From: Betaproteobacteria bacterium SCN2
Lineage (GTDB): Bacteria; Pseudomonadota; Gammaproteobacteria; Burkholderiales; Thiobacillaceae
DNA: 64,000 nt
NCBI GenBank assembly: GCA_008923285.1
Contig: WBSG01000027.1
Location: forward strand, 496,752 to 560,751
Direction: 5' to 3'
Shown here: positions 50,817 through 60,549 of the stretch, in pieces
Numbering within the stretch: the first letter of the stretch is position 1
Layout of the letters: the number at the start of each line of letters is the position of its first letter
The notes under the pieces: model-generated
The model's database searches: none
Told to the model about the DNA's origin: nothing
Seen by the model: only the letters and a program-made list of their open reading frames with translations
Made by a program: the position numbers and the translations under genes

Positions 50817-51479
50817 ATGATCGAGTTCTCGCTTCTTTCCGCCCTGCTCGTCGGCCTCTTCGGCGGCGTGCATTGCGTGGGCATGTGCGGCGGCATCGTC
50901 GCAGCGTTTTCGTTTCGCGCCGACGGCAGGAAACCGCCATTCCGACTACACCTGGGCTACAACATCGGCCGCGTATTGTCCTACACCCTGTTCGGCGCGC
51001 TGGCCGGCGCCCTGGGCGCCTCGCTCAACCTGCTTGAAATCCGCCCGCTGCAAACCGCCCTCTACGTGCTGGCGCAAGGCGTGATGATCCTGCTGGGGCT
51101 GTATCTCGCCGGCTGGAGCCAGTGGGTGCTGGTGTTCGAAAAAGCCGGCGGACTGCTGTGGTCGCGCGTGCAGCCCATGTTCCGCAAGCTGCTGCCGGTG
51201 AGGAACCTGCTCGGCGCCCTGCTCGCCGGCATGGTCTGGGGCTGGCTGCCCTGCGGCCTGGTGTACTCGGTGCTGGTGGCGGCGCTGGCGGCCAGCAGCG
51301 CGACTTCCGGCGCCGCGCTGATGCTGGCCTTCGGCCTCGGCACGCTGCCCAACCTGCTGGGCATGGCCTTTTTCGCCCAGCGGCTGCAACCCTTCATGCA
51401 GCGCCCCGCGGTGCGCAAGACCGCCGGACTGATGGTGGCCGGCTTCGGCGTCTGGGGGCTGCTCAGGCTGGCGGCCTGA
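50817..51479 (+). CDS. DsbD_2/TauE-SafE-type membrane protein
   Basis: 220 residues, about six membrane helices. The motifs GGVHCVGMCGG (residues about 16-26) and GWLPCGLVYS (about 142-151), each with cysteines inside membrane helices, match the DsbD_2-type family (annotated as sulfite exporter or cytochrome-assembly-like proteins). Such proteins may move electrons or copper/thiol compounds; the substrate cannot be told from sequence. It is 59 bp after ampG and converges on the DUF4426 gene. Confidence 0.82.
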   Translation: MIEFSLLSALLVGLFGGVHCVGMCGGIVAAFSFRADGRKPPFRLHLGYNIGRVLSYTLFGALAGALGASLNLLEIRPLQTALYVLAQGVMILLGLYLAGWSQWVLVFEKAGGLLWSRVQPMFRKLLPVRNLLGALLAGMVWGWLPCGLVYSVLVAALAASSATSGAALMLAFGLGTLPNLLGMAFFAQRLQPFMQRPAVRKTAGLMVAGFGVWGLLRLAA

Positions 51480-51484
51480 GCAGC

Positions 51485-51910
51485 CTACTTGTAGAACTTC
51501 TGGCTGAACGTCACTTCGCGCTTCGGCTCGCCGTTGGCTTCGACGATGACGGTGAACTTCAGGGTATTGGGCGGCACGACGCGGAATTCGCCCAGGTAAT
51601 AGATGGCGCTGCCTTCCTTGATTTCGCGCAGGCTGATGTCGCCAAGCTGGTTGCTCAGATTGACCATGTAGGCGGTGAGCCTGGCCGGTATCGGCTGCGC
51701 CACGCCCATGGCATTCTTCTTCAGCACGGAAACAGTCACGATGCCGCGCGTCGGGCTGCGGTCGATCTTGTAGTTCTTGGCCACGTCCGGCAGCAGGTCG
51801 GTGGACAGCATGGCGTTGTAGTGGATCTCGACGTCGCCGAACTTCTGGGCCTGTTCCGCCTGGGCGGCGGGCACAAACAGCACGGGCATCAATGCTAACC
51901 AGCGAATCAT
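51485..51910 (-). CDS. DUF4426 periplasmic protein
   Basis: 141 residues with a signal peptide (cleaved near AQA). Beta-rich mature protein with FGDVEIHYNAMLSTDLLPDVAKNY and TLKFTVIVEANG segments, matching DUF4426. Function unknown. It is 39 bp downstream of the lipid-transporter operon on the same strand. Confidence 0.8.
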   Translation of the reverse strand: MIRWLALMPVLFVPAAQAEQAQKFGDVEIHYNAMLSTDLLPDVAKNYKIDRSPTRGIVTVSVLKKNAMGVAQPIPARLTAYMVNLSNQLGDISLREIKEGSAIYYLGEFRVVPPNTLKFTVIVEANGEPKREVTFSQKFYK

Positions 51911-51949
51911 GTTGTCTCCTCCTCTTTATGCTTACGCAAATATAGCCAA

Positions 51950-52573
51950 TCAGGCGCGGCTTGCCAGTTCTTTCAGCCAGTCGGCGACTTCGCCGAGCGT
52001 GCGCGTGGCGGCTTCGTTGAAAGCCTTGTGCGCGCCCGCCGCGTCATAAGTGGACACGTCGATGGATTGCACGAAGGTTTTCCTGTCCAGCAGCTTGCGG
52101 GTTTTCAGGTCGACCACCTCGGCGCGCAACTCCATCCTCACCGTGCCCGGCGACTGTGCGGCATCGTGGTAGAACTCGACGATGTCGGTCAGCAGCAGCA
52201 GGTCGCTGCGCACGCTGCTGCCGCTTTGCGCCACGGCGGCAAACACCTTCTCGCGCTCGAGGCGCATCAGCAGCAGGTCGGTGAAGCGCTTGCCGGGGCG
52301 CTCGCTCCAGCGTGCGTACTGGTAATAGCCGCGCGTACCCGGGCTGCCGCTGAACGCCATGCCGTCGCTGTCGTAGAAGGCACCGGCCGTGGTATCCGCC
52401 AGCAGCAGGGTGCGCGGGGCGGGCGATGCCGGCGGCGCCGAGCGCCCCGCGTCCTCCAGCACGTAGTAGGCCAGGGCGCGCGGATCGTCCTCGCCGGCCA
52501 GTCCGAAATTGACGCAGCCCGCCAGGAGCAGTGCGAGTGGAAGCAACAGGAAATTTCTTGGCAGCAAGCTCAT
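51950..52573 (-). CDS. ABC transport auxiliary lipoprotein (PqiC-like)
   Basis: 207 residues with lipobox LLAGC near residue 20. The conserved ABC_trans_aux pattern LLLADTTAGAFYDSDGMAFSGSPGTRGYYQYARW is present. Outer-membrane lipoprotein partner of MCE transporters. Overlaps the MlaD-type gene by 4 bp. In PqiABC and Mla systems such proteins link the MCE barrel to the outer membrane. Confidence 0.88.
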   Translation of the reverse strand: MSLLPRNFLLLPLALLLAGCVNFGLAGEDDPRALAYYVLEDAGRSAPPASPAPRTLLLADTTAGAFYDSDGMAFSGSPGTRGYYQYARWSERPGKRFTDLLLMRLEREKVFAAVAQSGSSVRSDLLLLTDIVEFYHDAAQSPGTVRMELRAEVVDLKTRKLLDRKTFVQSIDVSTYDAAGAHKAFNEAATRTLGEVADWLKELASRA

Positions 52574-53511
52574 CTTTCCCCCGGTCCGGGCTGCTGCTTG
52601 CCGGGCCCGAGCAGCAGCGCCTTGGGATTGGACAGCTTCTGGCCGGCCACCGTGACAGCGTCGGCTGCGGTGCGCATGTCCCGGCTCATGGCGCCGAGCT
52701 CAAGCATGCCGGTATCGGACAGTGCCTGCAGCTTCTCGGAAATGAGCAGCGCCTCCCGCTGCATGCTTTCCAGCGCCTGTGCGGCCTCTTTCAGCGCCAG
52801 TTGCGCGTTCTGCCCGACGTCGACGATGCTGCCTTCCGCACGCGTGGCCGCCTGGGTAATGCTGGCGCCAGCGAAGCGGAATTCGTCGGAGGCATCGCGA
52901 ATGCCCTGCACCGCGGCCTCCAGCGACTCCCTGCTGCTGACCATGTGCGCCGAGATCTGCTCCAGGTTGGCGAGCGTGGAAGCAAACTTGGCGCGGTTCT
53001 GGTCGGACAGCAGGTCGTTCATCTTGTCCAGCACCTGGGCGCCGTTCTCGGCCATTTTCGACACCGCGGAGGCGACCTTGTCGAGTTCGGAACTGCCCTC
53101 GGCAATGACCGGGTAATCCTCGCCTTTCGGCACCTCGGTGAGGAAGGGCGCATGGTCGGGCGGGTTGGCGATTTCAATGGTGGCGAGGCCGGTGACGACA
53201 TTGCGCTTGACGTAGGCCACCGCGCCCTGGCGCACCGGCGCCTGTTCCGACACCCTGATCAGCACCTTCACCGCATCGTCCGGCTTGGACACGAAATCGA
53301 AGTCAGACACCATGCCGACGCGGATGCCGCGCATTTTCACGGCGCTGTCCACGTCCAGCCCGTCCATGGACTGGCCGCGAAAATACACCGTGTAATGGCG
53401 GTAATCGATGTCGTCCGCCTTGCCTGCGATCCAGAGCAGCGCCAGCACCAGCAGGGCGCCCGCGACGAGCACGATCGCACCCACCAGGGTGTAGCGGGCA
53501 TCAGCTTCCAT
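52570..53511 (-). CDS. MlaD-family MCE protein
   Basis: 313 residues. One N-terminal membrane helix (about 8-30), a single MCE domain (VYFRGQSMDGLDVDSAVKMRGIRVGMV through TIEIANPP), then a long coiled-coil-like helical region (about 140-290). Forms the periplasmic lipid-binding ring of a phospholipid ABC transporter. It starts at the base where the ATPase gene ends. Confidence 0.92.
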   Translation of the reverse strand: MEADARYTLVGAIVLVAGALLVLALLWIAGKADDIDYRHYTVYFRGQSMDGLDVDSAVKMRGIRVGMVSDFDFVSKPDDAVKVLIRVSEQAPVRQGAVAYVKRNVVTGLATIEIANPPDHAPFLTEVPKGEDYPVIAEGSSELDKVASAVSKMAENGAQVLDKMNDLLSDQNRAKFASTLANLEQISAHMVSSRESLEAAVQGIRDASDEFRFAGASITQAATRAEGSIVDVGQNAQLALKEAAQALESMQREALLISEKLQALSDTGMLELGAMSRDMRTAADAVTVAGQKLSNPKALLLGPGKQQPGPGER

Positions 53512-54263
53512 CAGGCACGCTCCTCATAACGGGCGGAAAAATAGTCCTGCAGCCATTTGTCGTTTATTTTCCTGAGCTCGTCGACCGTACCCTGCCCCAG
53601 CACCTTGCCCTGGGAGAGGGCGATGATGCGGTCGACCATGACGAGCAGTGTATCCAAGTCGTGGGTAACCAGAAAGACCGTGAGCCCGAGGCTGTCCGAC
53701 AGCAGGCGGATGAGGCGGTCGAAGGCGCGCGCGGATATCGGGTCCAGGCCGGAGGTGGGCTCGTCCAGGAACAGCAGCTCGGGGTCGAGCGCGAGGGCGC
53801 GCGCCAGCGCCGCGCGCTTGCGCATGCCGCCCGAAAGTTCGCTCGGCATCTTGCGGCAGGCCGAGGCCGGCAGCCCGGCCAGCGATATCTTGAGGCGCGC
53901 GAGTTCGAGGCATTCCTGCACCGGCAGGTCGGTGTGCTCACGCAGCGGCGCCGCCACGTTCTGTTCCACCGTCAGCGAGGAAAACAGCGCACCGTCCTGG
54001 AACAGCACGCCGAAGCGGCGGCGCAGCGCCATCAACTCGGTCTCGCTTGCCTTCCAGACGTCCTGGCCGAACAGCCGGATGCTGCCCGCCTGCGGCCGGA
54101 TCAGGCCGATGATTTCCTTCAGCAGCACCGACTTGCCGGTGCCGCTGCCGCCGATCAGGGCGATGACTTCACCGCGCGCGACTTCCAGGCTCACGCCATT
54201 GTGGATCAGCGTGCCGCCCAGGCGGGTGACGACCTCGCTGACTTCAATGACCGGCTCGTCCAT
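53511..54263 (-). CDS. MlaF-type ABC transporter ATPase
   Basis: 250 residues from ATG 54263. Walker A GGSGTGKSVLL (about 38-48), Q-loop FQDGALF, signature LSGGMRKRAALARAL, Walker B ELLFLDEPTSGLDP and H-loop VTHDLD. This close spacing and the SGGMRKR form are typical of MlaF/Mkl lipid transporters. Its ATG overlaps the permease stop (TGATG). Confidence 0.94.
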   Translation of the reverse strand: MDEPVIEVSEVVTRLGGTLIHNGVSLEVARGEVIALIGGSGTGKSVLLKEIIGLIRPQAGSIRLFGQDVWKASETELMALRRRFGVLFQDGALFSSLTVEQNVAAPLREHTDLPVQECLELARLKISLAGLPASACRKMPSELSGGMRKRAALARALALDPELLFLDEPTSGLDPISARAFDRLIRLLSDSLGLTVFLVTHDLDTLLVMVDRIIALSQGKVLGQGTVDELRKINDKWLQDYFSARYEERA

Positions 54264-55372
54264 CAGATGTCGAGCTCCACGAAGATGATGGCAAAGATGG
54301 CATTGAGCACGATGATGGCGACGATGCTCTGCACCACGGTGGACGTGGTATTGAGGCCGACGCTGCGCGCGTCGCGCGCGACCGACAATCCCATCCTGCA
54401 TGCAATCAGTCCGATGAAGACGGCGAATACCGGCGCCTTGCCGACGCCGACCAGGAAGGTCGACATCTTCAGCACGCTGTCGAGGCGGTCCCAGTACTGG
54501 CTGAATTCCAGGCCCAGTTGCGCCTTCGCCACCATCATGCCGCCGAGCAGGCCGGCGGCATCGCCGAGAAAGACCAGCAGCGGCAGCGCGAGCACCAGCG
54601 CGAGGACGCGCGGCAGCACCAGCACGGCATAGGGCGACAGCCCGAGCACGGAGAGCGCGTCGATTTCCTCGTTCACTTTCATGGTGCCGAGCTGGGCGGT
54701 GATGGCCGCGCCGGAACGGCCGGCGACGAGGATAGCGACGATCACCGGCGACAACTCGCGCAGCACTGCCGCCGCCACGCCGTCGACCACATAGATGTTG
54801 GCGCCGAACTTCTGCGCCTGCACGCCCATCAGATAGGCGAACACCACGCCCATGAGGAAAATCATGGCCAGGGAAATCGGGATGGCGTAGACGAACACGG
54901 CCTCCATCTGGGCGACGAATTCGCGGTAACGGAAACCGCCGGGCCCCCTGACAAGCCGGTAGACTTCAGCCGCCAGCCGGCCGACGAAGTTGGTGAAGCC
55001 CTGCATGTGCCGGCCCAGCATGACCGTGCCGAGGCCCAGCTGGCGAAGCAGGCCGCGCCGAGGCTCCGGCGTCCGCTGGCTGTCTGGCTGATGCTCCGCC
55101 ACCAGCGTCCACACCTGCTGCAGCCTGTCCGCCAGCCCGCGCACTTGCAGCCGCCCGGGGTCGGCGCCTGCTTCGCGCAGGCGCTTCATGAGCGTATGGG
55201 CGCCGCTGGGATCGAGCGATTCGATGGCGGAACCGTCGAGCACGACCTCCGCACCGGCGGCGATCGCGGGCAGCGCGGGCAGTTTGCCGATCCTGGCCAG
55301 AACCCAGGGGCCCTCGGCATGCGCCACCGTGCGCCCGTCTTCCTGGCGGATACGCAAACCGGTCTCGGCCAT
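54263..55372 (-). CDS. MlaE-type permease with N-terminal STAS domain
   Basis: 369 residues from ATG 55372. Residues about 1-100 look like a STAS domain (VVLDGSAIESLDPSGAHTLMKRL), and the rest is the MlaE/YrbE permease with about five helices and ELSPVIVAILVAGRSGAAITAQLGTMKVNEEIDAL. In the common Mla system the STAS protein MlaB is separate; here it is fused. The stop/start overlaps with metA share a base (TAATG), so the transporter is translated with metA. Confidence 0.92.
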   Translation of the reverse strand: MAETGLRIRQEDGRTVAHAEGPWVLARIGKLPALPAIAAGAEVVLDGSAIESLDPSGAHTLMKRLREAGADPGRLQVRGLADRLQQVWTLVAEHQPDSQRTPEPRRGLLRQLGLGTVMLGRHMQGFTNFVGRLAAEVYRLVRGPGGFRYREFVAQMEAVFVYAIPISLAMIFLMGVVFAYLMGVQAQKFGANIYVVDGVAAAVLRELSPVIVAILVAGRSGAAITAQLGTMKVNEEIDALSVLGLSPYAVLVLPRVLALVLALPLLVFLGDAAGLLGGMMVAKAQLGLEFSQYWDRLDSVLKMSTFLVGVGKAPVFAVFIGLIACRMGLSVARDARSVGLNTTSTVVQSIVAIIVLNAIFAIIFVELDI

Positions 55373-56430
55373 TATCTGGCGTATATCCCCAGCGGGTTTT
55401 CCGGATCGACGCCGTCCATGAAGGGACGCTTGCGCTCGCTGTGCGTCACCTGGTAGACGCAGCCGATCCAGTTGCCGACCACGGCCTCGGCGGTATCGTG
55501 CCAGGTGTTGTCGAGATGCGGCAACAGCATGGCCTCGGGGAATTCGGGCTTTTGCCCCGCCGCCAGCCTGGCCTGGTACTCGTCCAGCACCGCGCGGGAA
55601 AATGCGTTGAAGTAGTTTCCCGGGAACGGCGGGCGCTGCGGCAGCTTGCCCTGTGCGCTCAACAGTGCGTCGCGCTTGTATTCCTTGAGCAGCGACACCG
55701 TGTCGTATTCTGGATGCCCCTGGAAAAAGACATTGCGCAAGCCATCCGCCGACACCGCGAGATGCACACCGGCGGTTTCGCTTTCCGCCAGCACATGCAG
55801 GCCGGCCGCCTCGAACTGGGCGCGGGAAACGTCGTTCCAGCGCGAGTGCGGCACGTTGAAGCGCGTGTTCACGTCCGCCACCAGCGGGTGCTGTGGCTCG
55901 GTGACGCGGTGCTCGAACACGCCCCAGACCTTTTTCGGCTGTTTGACGCGCTTCTGGCCGTGGCGGAACTGCATCACCGCGTGCGTGGCCAGGCATGAGC
56001 ACAAGGTCGAGGTAACGTTGCCCCAGGCCCAGTCGATCACTTCGATGAGCGGCTGCCAGAACGGCTCCTGCGAAAGGTCGGCATGGGTGACGTTGGCACC
56101 GGTGATGATGAGCGCATCCAGTCCCATTTCGCGGATGGCGTCGAAGCTTTCGTAATAGCGGTCGACGTGCGCCTGCCCGGCCTCGCCGCGCGGCAGCGCG
56201 GGGATGGTGAAGGGATGCACGTAGAACTGCGCGATGGGATTGCTCTCGCCCACCAGCCGGAAGAACTGGCGCTCGGTCGCCTCCAGCGCGGCATCCGGCA
56301 TCATGTTCAACAGCCCCACATGCAGTTCGCGAATGACCTGGTTGGCGGCGCGCTCGCGCGTCAGCACGGTCACCCGTTCCTTGCGCAGGCGGGCGAAGGT
56401 GGGCAGATCGTTGTGCGCGACCAGCGGCAT
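55372..56430 (-). CDS. metA: Homoserine O-succinyltransferase (MetA family)
   Basis: 352 residues. Glutamine-amidotransferase-like acyltransferase: the catalytic Cys lies in TLCSCLATHAVMQF, catalytic His in FFQGHPEYD, and RFNVPHSRWNDV is a family motif. Catalyses the first committed step of methionine synthesis. The family includes acetyl- and succinyl-CoA users; which is used cannot be decided here. It is embedded between the P-loop ATPase and a lipid transporter. metE and metR are 5 kb away in the window. Confidence 0.93.
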   Translation of the reverse strand: MPLVAHNDLPTFARLRKERVTVLTRERAANQVIRELHVGLLNMMPDAALEATERQFFRLVGESNPIAQFYVHPFTIPALPRGEAGQAHVDRYYESFDAIREMGLDALIITGANVTHADLSQEPFWQPLIEVIDWAWGNVTSTLCSCLATHAVMQFRHGQKRVKQPKKVWGVFEHRVTEPQHPLVADVNTRFNVPHSRWNDVSRAQFEAAGLHVLAESETAGVHLAVSADGLRNVFFQGHPEYDTVSLLKEYKRDALLSAQGKLPQRPPFPGNYFNAFSRAVLDEYQARLAAGQKPEFPEAMLLPHLDNTWHDTAEAVVGNWIGCVYQVTHSERKRPFMDGVDPENPLGIYAR

Positions 56431-57290
56431 CAGTCGCCTCCCTTGCGGGCGATGGCGGATTCCACCAGGGCGAGAAAGCCGGCTTCGTCACGCACCTGCG
56501 AAATCTCCTGCGAGGTCACGGTATAGCCGTGCGGGCCGGCGATGGCCTCGTAGCGCGGCAGCCGCGAGTGGAACAGGCGCGGAAACACCCAGCGCGTGAA
56601 ATCATTCGGCTCGACCTGCGCCACGTAGTCGAGGCCTTTCTCCTTGAGGTACAGCGGCAACTGTTCGGCGAGGAAGGCCGGCCGGTAGTACAGCGGCTTG
56701 GGGTCGGACTGCGCGCGCTTGATGAGGGTGTCCTCCTCCTCGCGCGTGGTGGTCTGGATGTAGAGGATGAGCGTGTGCTCGGCCAGCAGTTCGATCACGC
56801 CCGGCTCGTCGAGTTCGCACAGGCTGCCGCCGACGTCGTTGACGAAGTGGTGGTAGCCGTAGATTTCCTGGCCCTTGCGGATGAACTCGGGCACGTCCTT
56901 CATGGCGGCGATCTCCGCCTCGCGGTACATGGCCTGGCGGCGCGAGAACTCCTCGAGCGACAGCCCGTCCCACTCCGGGCCGCCGAGCTTGCCGACGAAG
57001 GCCAGCACCGGGCCGAGGTCGTGAATCTTGATGTTGTTCTTGATGTCGATCCAGTCGTTGCGCAGCAGGTCGCGCAAGAACGGCACCTGCATGGCCTGCT
57101 GCTTGATGATGTCGAGGATGGGCTCGTCGAGGTAGCGCGTGCCGATGCGATAGTCGCCGGAATAATGGAACCAGTCGTGGCCTCTCAGCAGCGTGGAGAT
57201 GTGGGTCTTGCCCACGCCCGACATGCCGAGCAGGGTGATGCGCTTGGTTTTCCAGTCGCGGAAGGTTTGGGGGGTGAATTTCATTCTCAA
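56430..57290 (-). CDS. P-loop ATPase/kinase-like protein next to metA
   Basis: 286 residues (or 284 from the second ATG at 57284). A Walker A GMSGVGKTH lies at residues 23-31 and the rest is a charged alpha/beta protein with a long helical middle (EFSRRQAMYREAEIAAMKDVPEF) and LILYIQTTTREEED as a possible Walker B-like strand. I do not recognise a characterised enzyme. One base is shared with the metA start (ATGA-like junction), so it is translated with metA; neighbouring methionine-gene ATPases of unknown role are known in betaproteobacteria. Confidence 0.7.
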   Translation of the reverse strand: MRMKFTPQTFRDWKTKRITLLGMSGVGKTHISTLLRGHDWFHYSGDYRIGTRYLDEPILDIIKQQAMQVPFLRDLLRNDWIDIKNNIKIHDLGPVLAFVGKLGGPEWDGLSLEEFSRRQAMYREAEIAAMKDVPEFIRKGQEIYGYHHFVNDVGGSLCELDEPGVIELLAEHTLILYIQTTTREEEDTLIKRAQSDPKPLYYRPAFLAEQLPLYLKEKGLDYVAQVEPNDFTRWVFPRLFHSRLPRYEAIAGPHGYTVTSQEISQVRDEAGFLALVESAIARKGGD

Positions 57291-57305
57291 ATCAGGCGTT
57301 TCGAT

Positions 57306-57409
57306 AATTCCATTTCCAAATCAAAAGATCGCGAAGGCGAGTCGCAGACAGTGTGCACGATGCGGCAAGGCGAAGCCGGCAATGCGTTTTTTGATTTGGA
57401 AAGGGAATT
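57306..57409. repeat. 104-bp element with 21-bp terminal inverted repeats
   Basis: AATTCCATTTCCAAATCAAA plus A at 57306-57326 is the reverse complement of 57389-57409 with one mismatch; the 62-bp middle is GC-rich (GCGAAGGCGAGTCGC, GGCAAGGCGAAGCCGGC). It looks like a miniature mobile element or a large RNA hairpin. It lies upstream of the ATPase-metA operon. No target duplication is seen. Confidence 0.7.
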
Positions 57410-57445
57410 CAGGCTCAAGCGTAACCAAAACCCGCACGGCGGACA

Positions 57446-57472
57446 ATAAAAAAGGGCGCCCACAGGCGCCCA
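57446..57472 (-). terminator. Rho-independent terminator of glnK-amtB
   Basis: On the minus strand GGGCGCC, TGTG loop and GGCGCCC (about 57454-57471) followed by TTTTTTATT. Lies 25 bp after the amtB stop. Confidence 0.92.
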
Positions 57473-57496
57473 AGGTCACGGAAAACCGGGGATTGC

Positions 57497-58930
57497 TTAC
57501 ATGTTGTAGGCACGCTCGCCGTGGCTGGCGGTGTCCAGTCCCTCGCGTTCCTGCTCTTCGGAGACACGCAGGCCCATGGTCATGTCGATCAGCTTGAAGG
57601 CTGCAAGGCTCACCACGCCCGACCACACGATGGTGATCAGCACGCCGGTCGCCTGCGTCACCACCTGACTGCCCATGGAATAGTCATCCACGCCCACGCC
57701 GCCCAGCGCCGGCGAGACGAAGATGCCGGTGCCGATGGCGCCGAGGATGCCGCCGATGCCATGGATGCCGAACACGTCGAGCGAGTCGTCGTAGCCGAGC
57801 ATTTTCTTCAGGCCGGTGACGCCCCACAGGCAGACCACGCCGGCGACCGCACCCAGCACGATGCCGCCCATCGGCCCGACCAGGCCGGCCGCCGGGGTGA
57901 TCGCCACCAGGCCGGCGACCACGCCGGAGGCCACGCCCAGCATGGACGGCTTGCCGCGCAGCATCCACTCGGCGAACATCCAGGCCAGGCCCGCCGCCGC
58001 GGTGGCGAGGATGGTGTTGATGAAGGCCAGCGCAGCGCCGCCGGTGGCTTCGAGGTTGGAACCGGCATTGAAGCCGAACCAGCCCACCCACAGCAACGAG
58101 GCGCCGATCATGGTCATCGGCAGGCTGTGCGGCGGCATCGCGTCGCGGCCGTAGCCGATGCGCTTGCCGAGCACGATGGCGCCGACCAGCGCGGCGATAC
58201 CGGCGTTGATGTGCACCACGGTGCCGCCCGCGAAGTCGAGGTCGCCCGCTTCGAACAGGTAGCCGCCGGTGGCCCATACCATGTGCGCGATCGGCAGGTA
58301 GGAGAAGGTAAACCACAGCACCGAGAACACCAGCAGCGCGGAGAATTTCACCCGCTCGGCGAGGCCGCCGACGATCAGCGCCACGGTGATGGCGGCGAAG
58401 GTCAGCTGGAAGGCGACGAAGCTGAACTCGGGGATGACCACGCCGTCGGAGAAGGTCGCCGCCGTGCTGTCACCGGTGATGCCGGCGAGGAACAGCTTGG
58501 AAAGATCGCCGATCGCCCAGTTCATGCCGCCGCCGTCGCCGAACGCCAGCGAGTAGCCGTACACCGCCCACAGGATGGCGATCAGGCAGAAGATAGCCAT
58601 CACCTGGGTCAGCACCGACAGCATGTTCTTGGCGCGCACCAGGCCGCCGTAGAACAGCGCCACGCCCGGGACGATCATCAGGATCACGAGCACGGTGGAA
58701 ACCATCATCCAGGCCGTGTCGCCCTTGTCGGGCACCGGCGCTTCCACTTCGGCTGGCGCCGCAGCCGTGGTCGCCTCGACGGGCGCGACTGCCTCCGCAG
58801 GCGCCGCCTGCTCCACCACCATGGCGGCCGCCTCTTCCGCAACCGGAGCAACTGCCGGTTCCTCCGCCCACGTCGGTGCAACGAGCCCCAGGCTCAGAAC
58901 CAAACCCAAACTTGCAAGCCATTTGTTCAT
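57497..58930 (-). CDS. amtB: Ammonium transporter
   Basis: 477 residues from ATG 58930. Signal peptide (1-22), then an unusual Ala/Glu/Pro/Val-rich periplasmic stretch (about 23-70) before 11 membrane helices. Amt motifs: DKGDTAWMMVSTVLV start of the first helix, GGTVVHINAGIAALVGAIVLGKR and FGIHGIGGILGAIGTGIF with the conserved pore histidines. Moves ammonium under nitrogen limitation and is blocked by GlnK, whose gene is 10 bp upstream. Confidence 0.95.
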   Translation of the reverse strand: MNKWLASLGLVLSLGLVAPTWAEEPAVAPVAEEAAAMVVEQAAPAEAVAPVEATTAAAPAEVEAPVPDKGDTAWMMVSTVLVILMIVPGVALFYGGLVRAKNMLSVLTQVMAIFCLIAILWAVYGYSLAFGDGGGMNWAIGDLSKLFLAGITGDSTAATFSDGVVIPEFSFVAFQLTFAAITVALIVGGLAERVKFSALLVFSVLWFTFSYLPIAHMVWATGGYLFEAGDLDFAGGTVVHINAGIAALVGAIVLGKRIGYGRDAMPPHSLPMTMIGASLLWVGWFGFNAGSNLEATGGAALAFINTILATAAAGLAWMFAEWMLRGKPSMLGVASGVVAGLVAITPAAGLVGPMGGIVLGAVAGVVCLWGVTGLKKMLGYDDSLDVFGIHGIGGILGAIGTGIFVSPALGGVGVDDYSMGSQVVTQATGVLITIVWSGVVSLAAFKLIDMTMGLRVSEEQEREGLDTASHGERAYNM

Positions 58931-58940
58931 TTTTTTCCCC

Positions 58941-60046
<1,106 letters not shown>

Positions 60047-60100
60047 GTGCCTGTCCTTTCGAGTCGTTATGGATGAATGTGCTTACCGCACAACACATCA

Positions 60101-60117
60101 AGCACACGCCATGCCAG
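60101..60117 (-). promoter_or_regulatory. Sigma-54 promoter for porin-glnK-amtB
   Basis: On the minus strand CTGGCATGGCGTGTGCT matches the consensus YTGGCACGRNNNTTGCW at all but two positions, with GG and GC 10 bp apart. It lies 55 bp before the porin ATG. Confidence 0.75.
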
Positions 60118-60212
60118 CCGAAATAGATTCATGAAAACATGCGGTTACCCGACCACCTGGATAGGGCACCCGCAGCCTCCGCACTGATCTGGGGTCTGTT
60201 TTCCGCAACACC

Positions 60213-60227
60213 GCCCAACATTGGTGC
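60213..60227 (-). promoter_or_regulatory. Candidate NtrC-type enhancer site
   Basis: GCACCAATGTTGGGC on the minus strand is a near-palindrome like the NtrC site GCACCA-N5-TGGTGC, but the spacing is three rather than five. It is about 110 bp upstream of the sigma-54 promoter, a normal enhancer distance. Confidence 0.35.
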
Positions 60228-60297
60228 AAGGCGCTCCGCCGGAAAAGGCAGCCGGCCTCTGCTAAACTTTCCTCAGCAAAATTTCCCACGGACTCCC

Positions 60298-60549
60298 ATG
60301 AGCACGCCCAGCTTCAACCTCGACCAGCTCGCACAAAAACTCGGTGAAGTGTTCAAGCAGTCGCCCGCGCGCGACCTCGAACAGAACCTCAAGGCCGGGC
60401 TTTCCGGCTGGCTGGCCAGGCTCGACCTGGTCACGCGCGAGGAATTCGACGTGCAGGCCGAAGTGCTCGCGCGCACGCGCGAGAAGCTGGCGCAGCTGGA
60501 TGCGCGGCTGCAGGAACTGGAAGCGCGCCACCAGCCGGACAAGGATTAA
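60298..60549 (+). CDS. ubiK: Ubiquinone biosynthesis accessory factor (BMFP/YqiC family)
   Basis: 83 residues from ATG 60298. A short helix, then a long coiled coil to the end (VQAEVLARTREKLAQLDARLQELEARH), with the FNLDQLAQKLGEVFKQSPARDLEQNLKAGL start typical of BMFP/UbiK. Helps the Ubi complex near the membrane. Its stop touches the TTG start of comM. The neighbouring comM-ubiK order is common. Confidence 0.88.
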   Translation: MSTPSFNLDQLAQKLGEVFKQSPARDLEQNLKAGLSGWLARLDLVTREEFDVQAEVLARTREKLAQLDARLQELEARHQPDKD

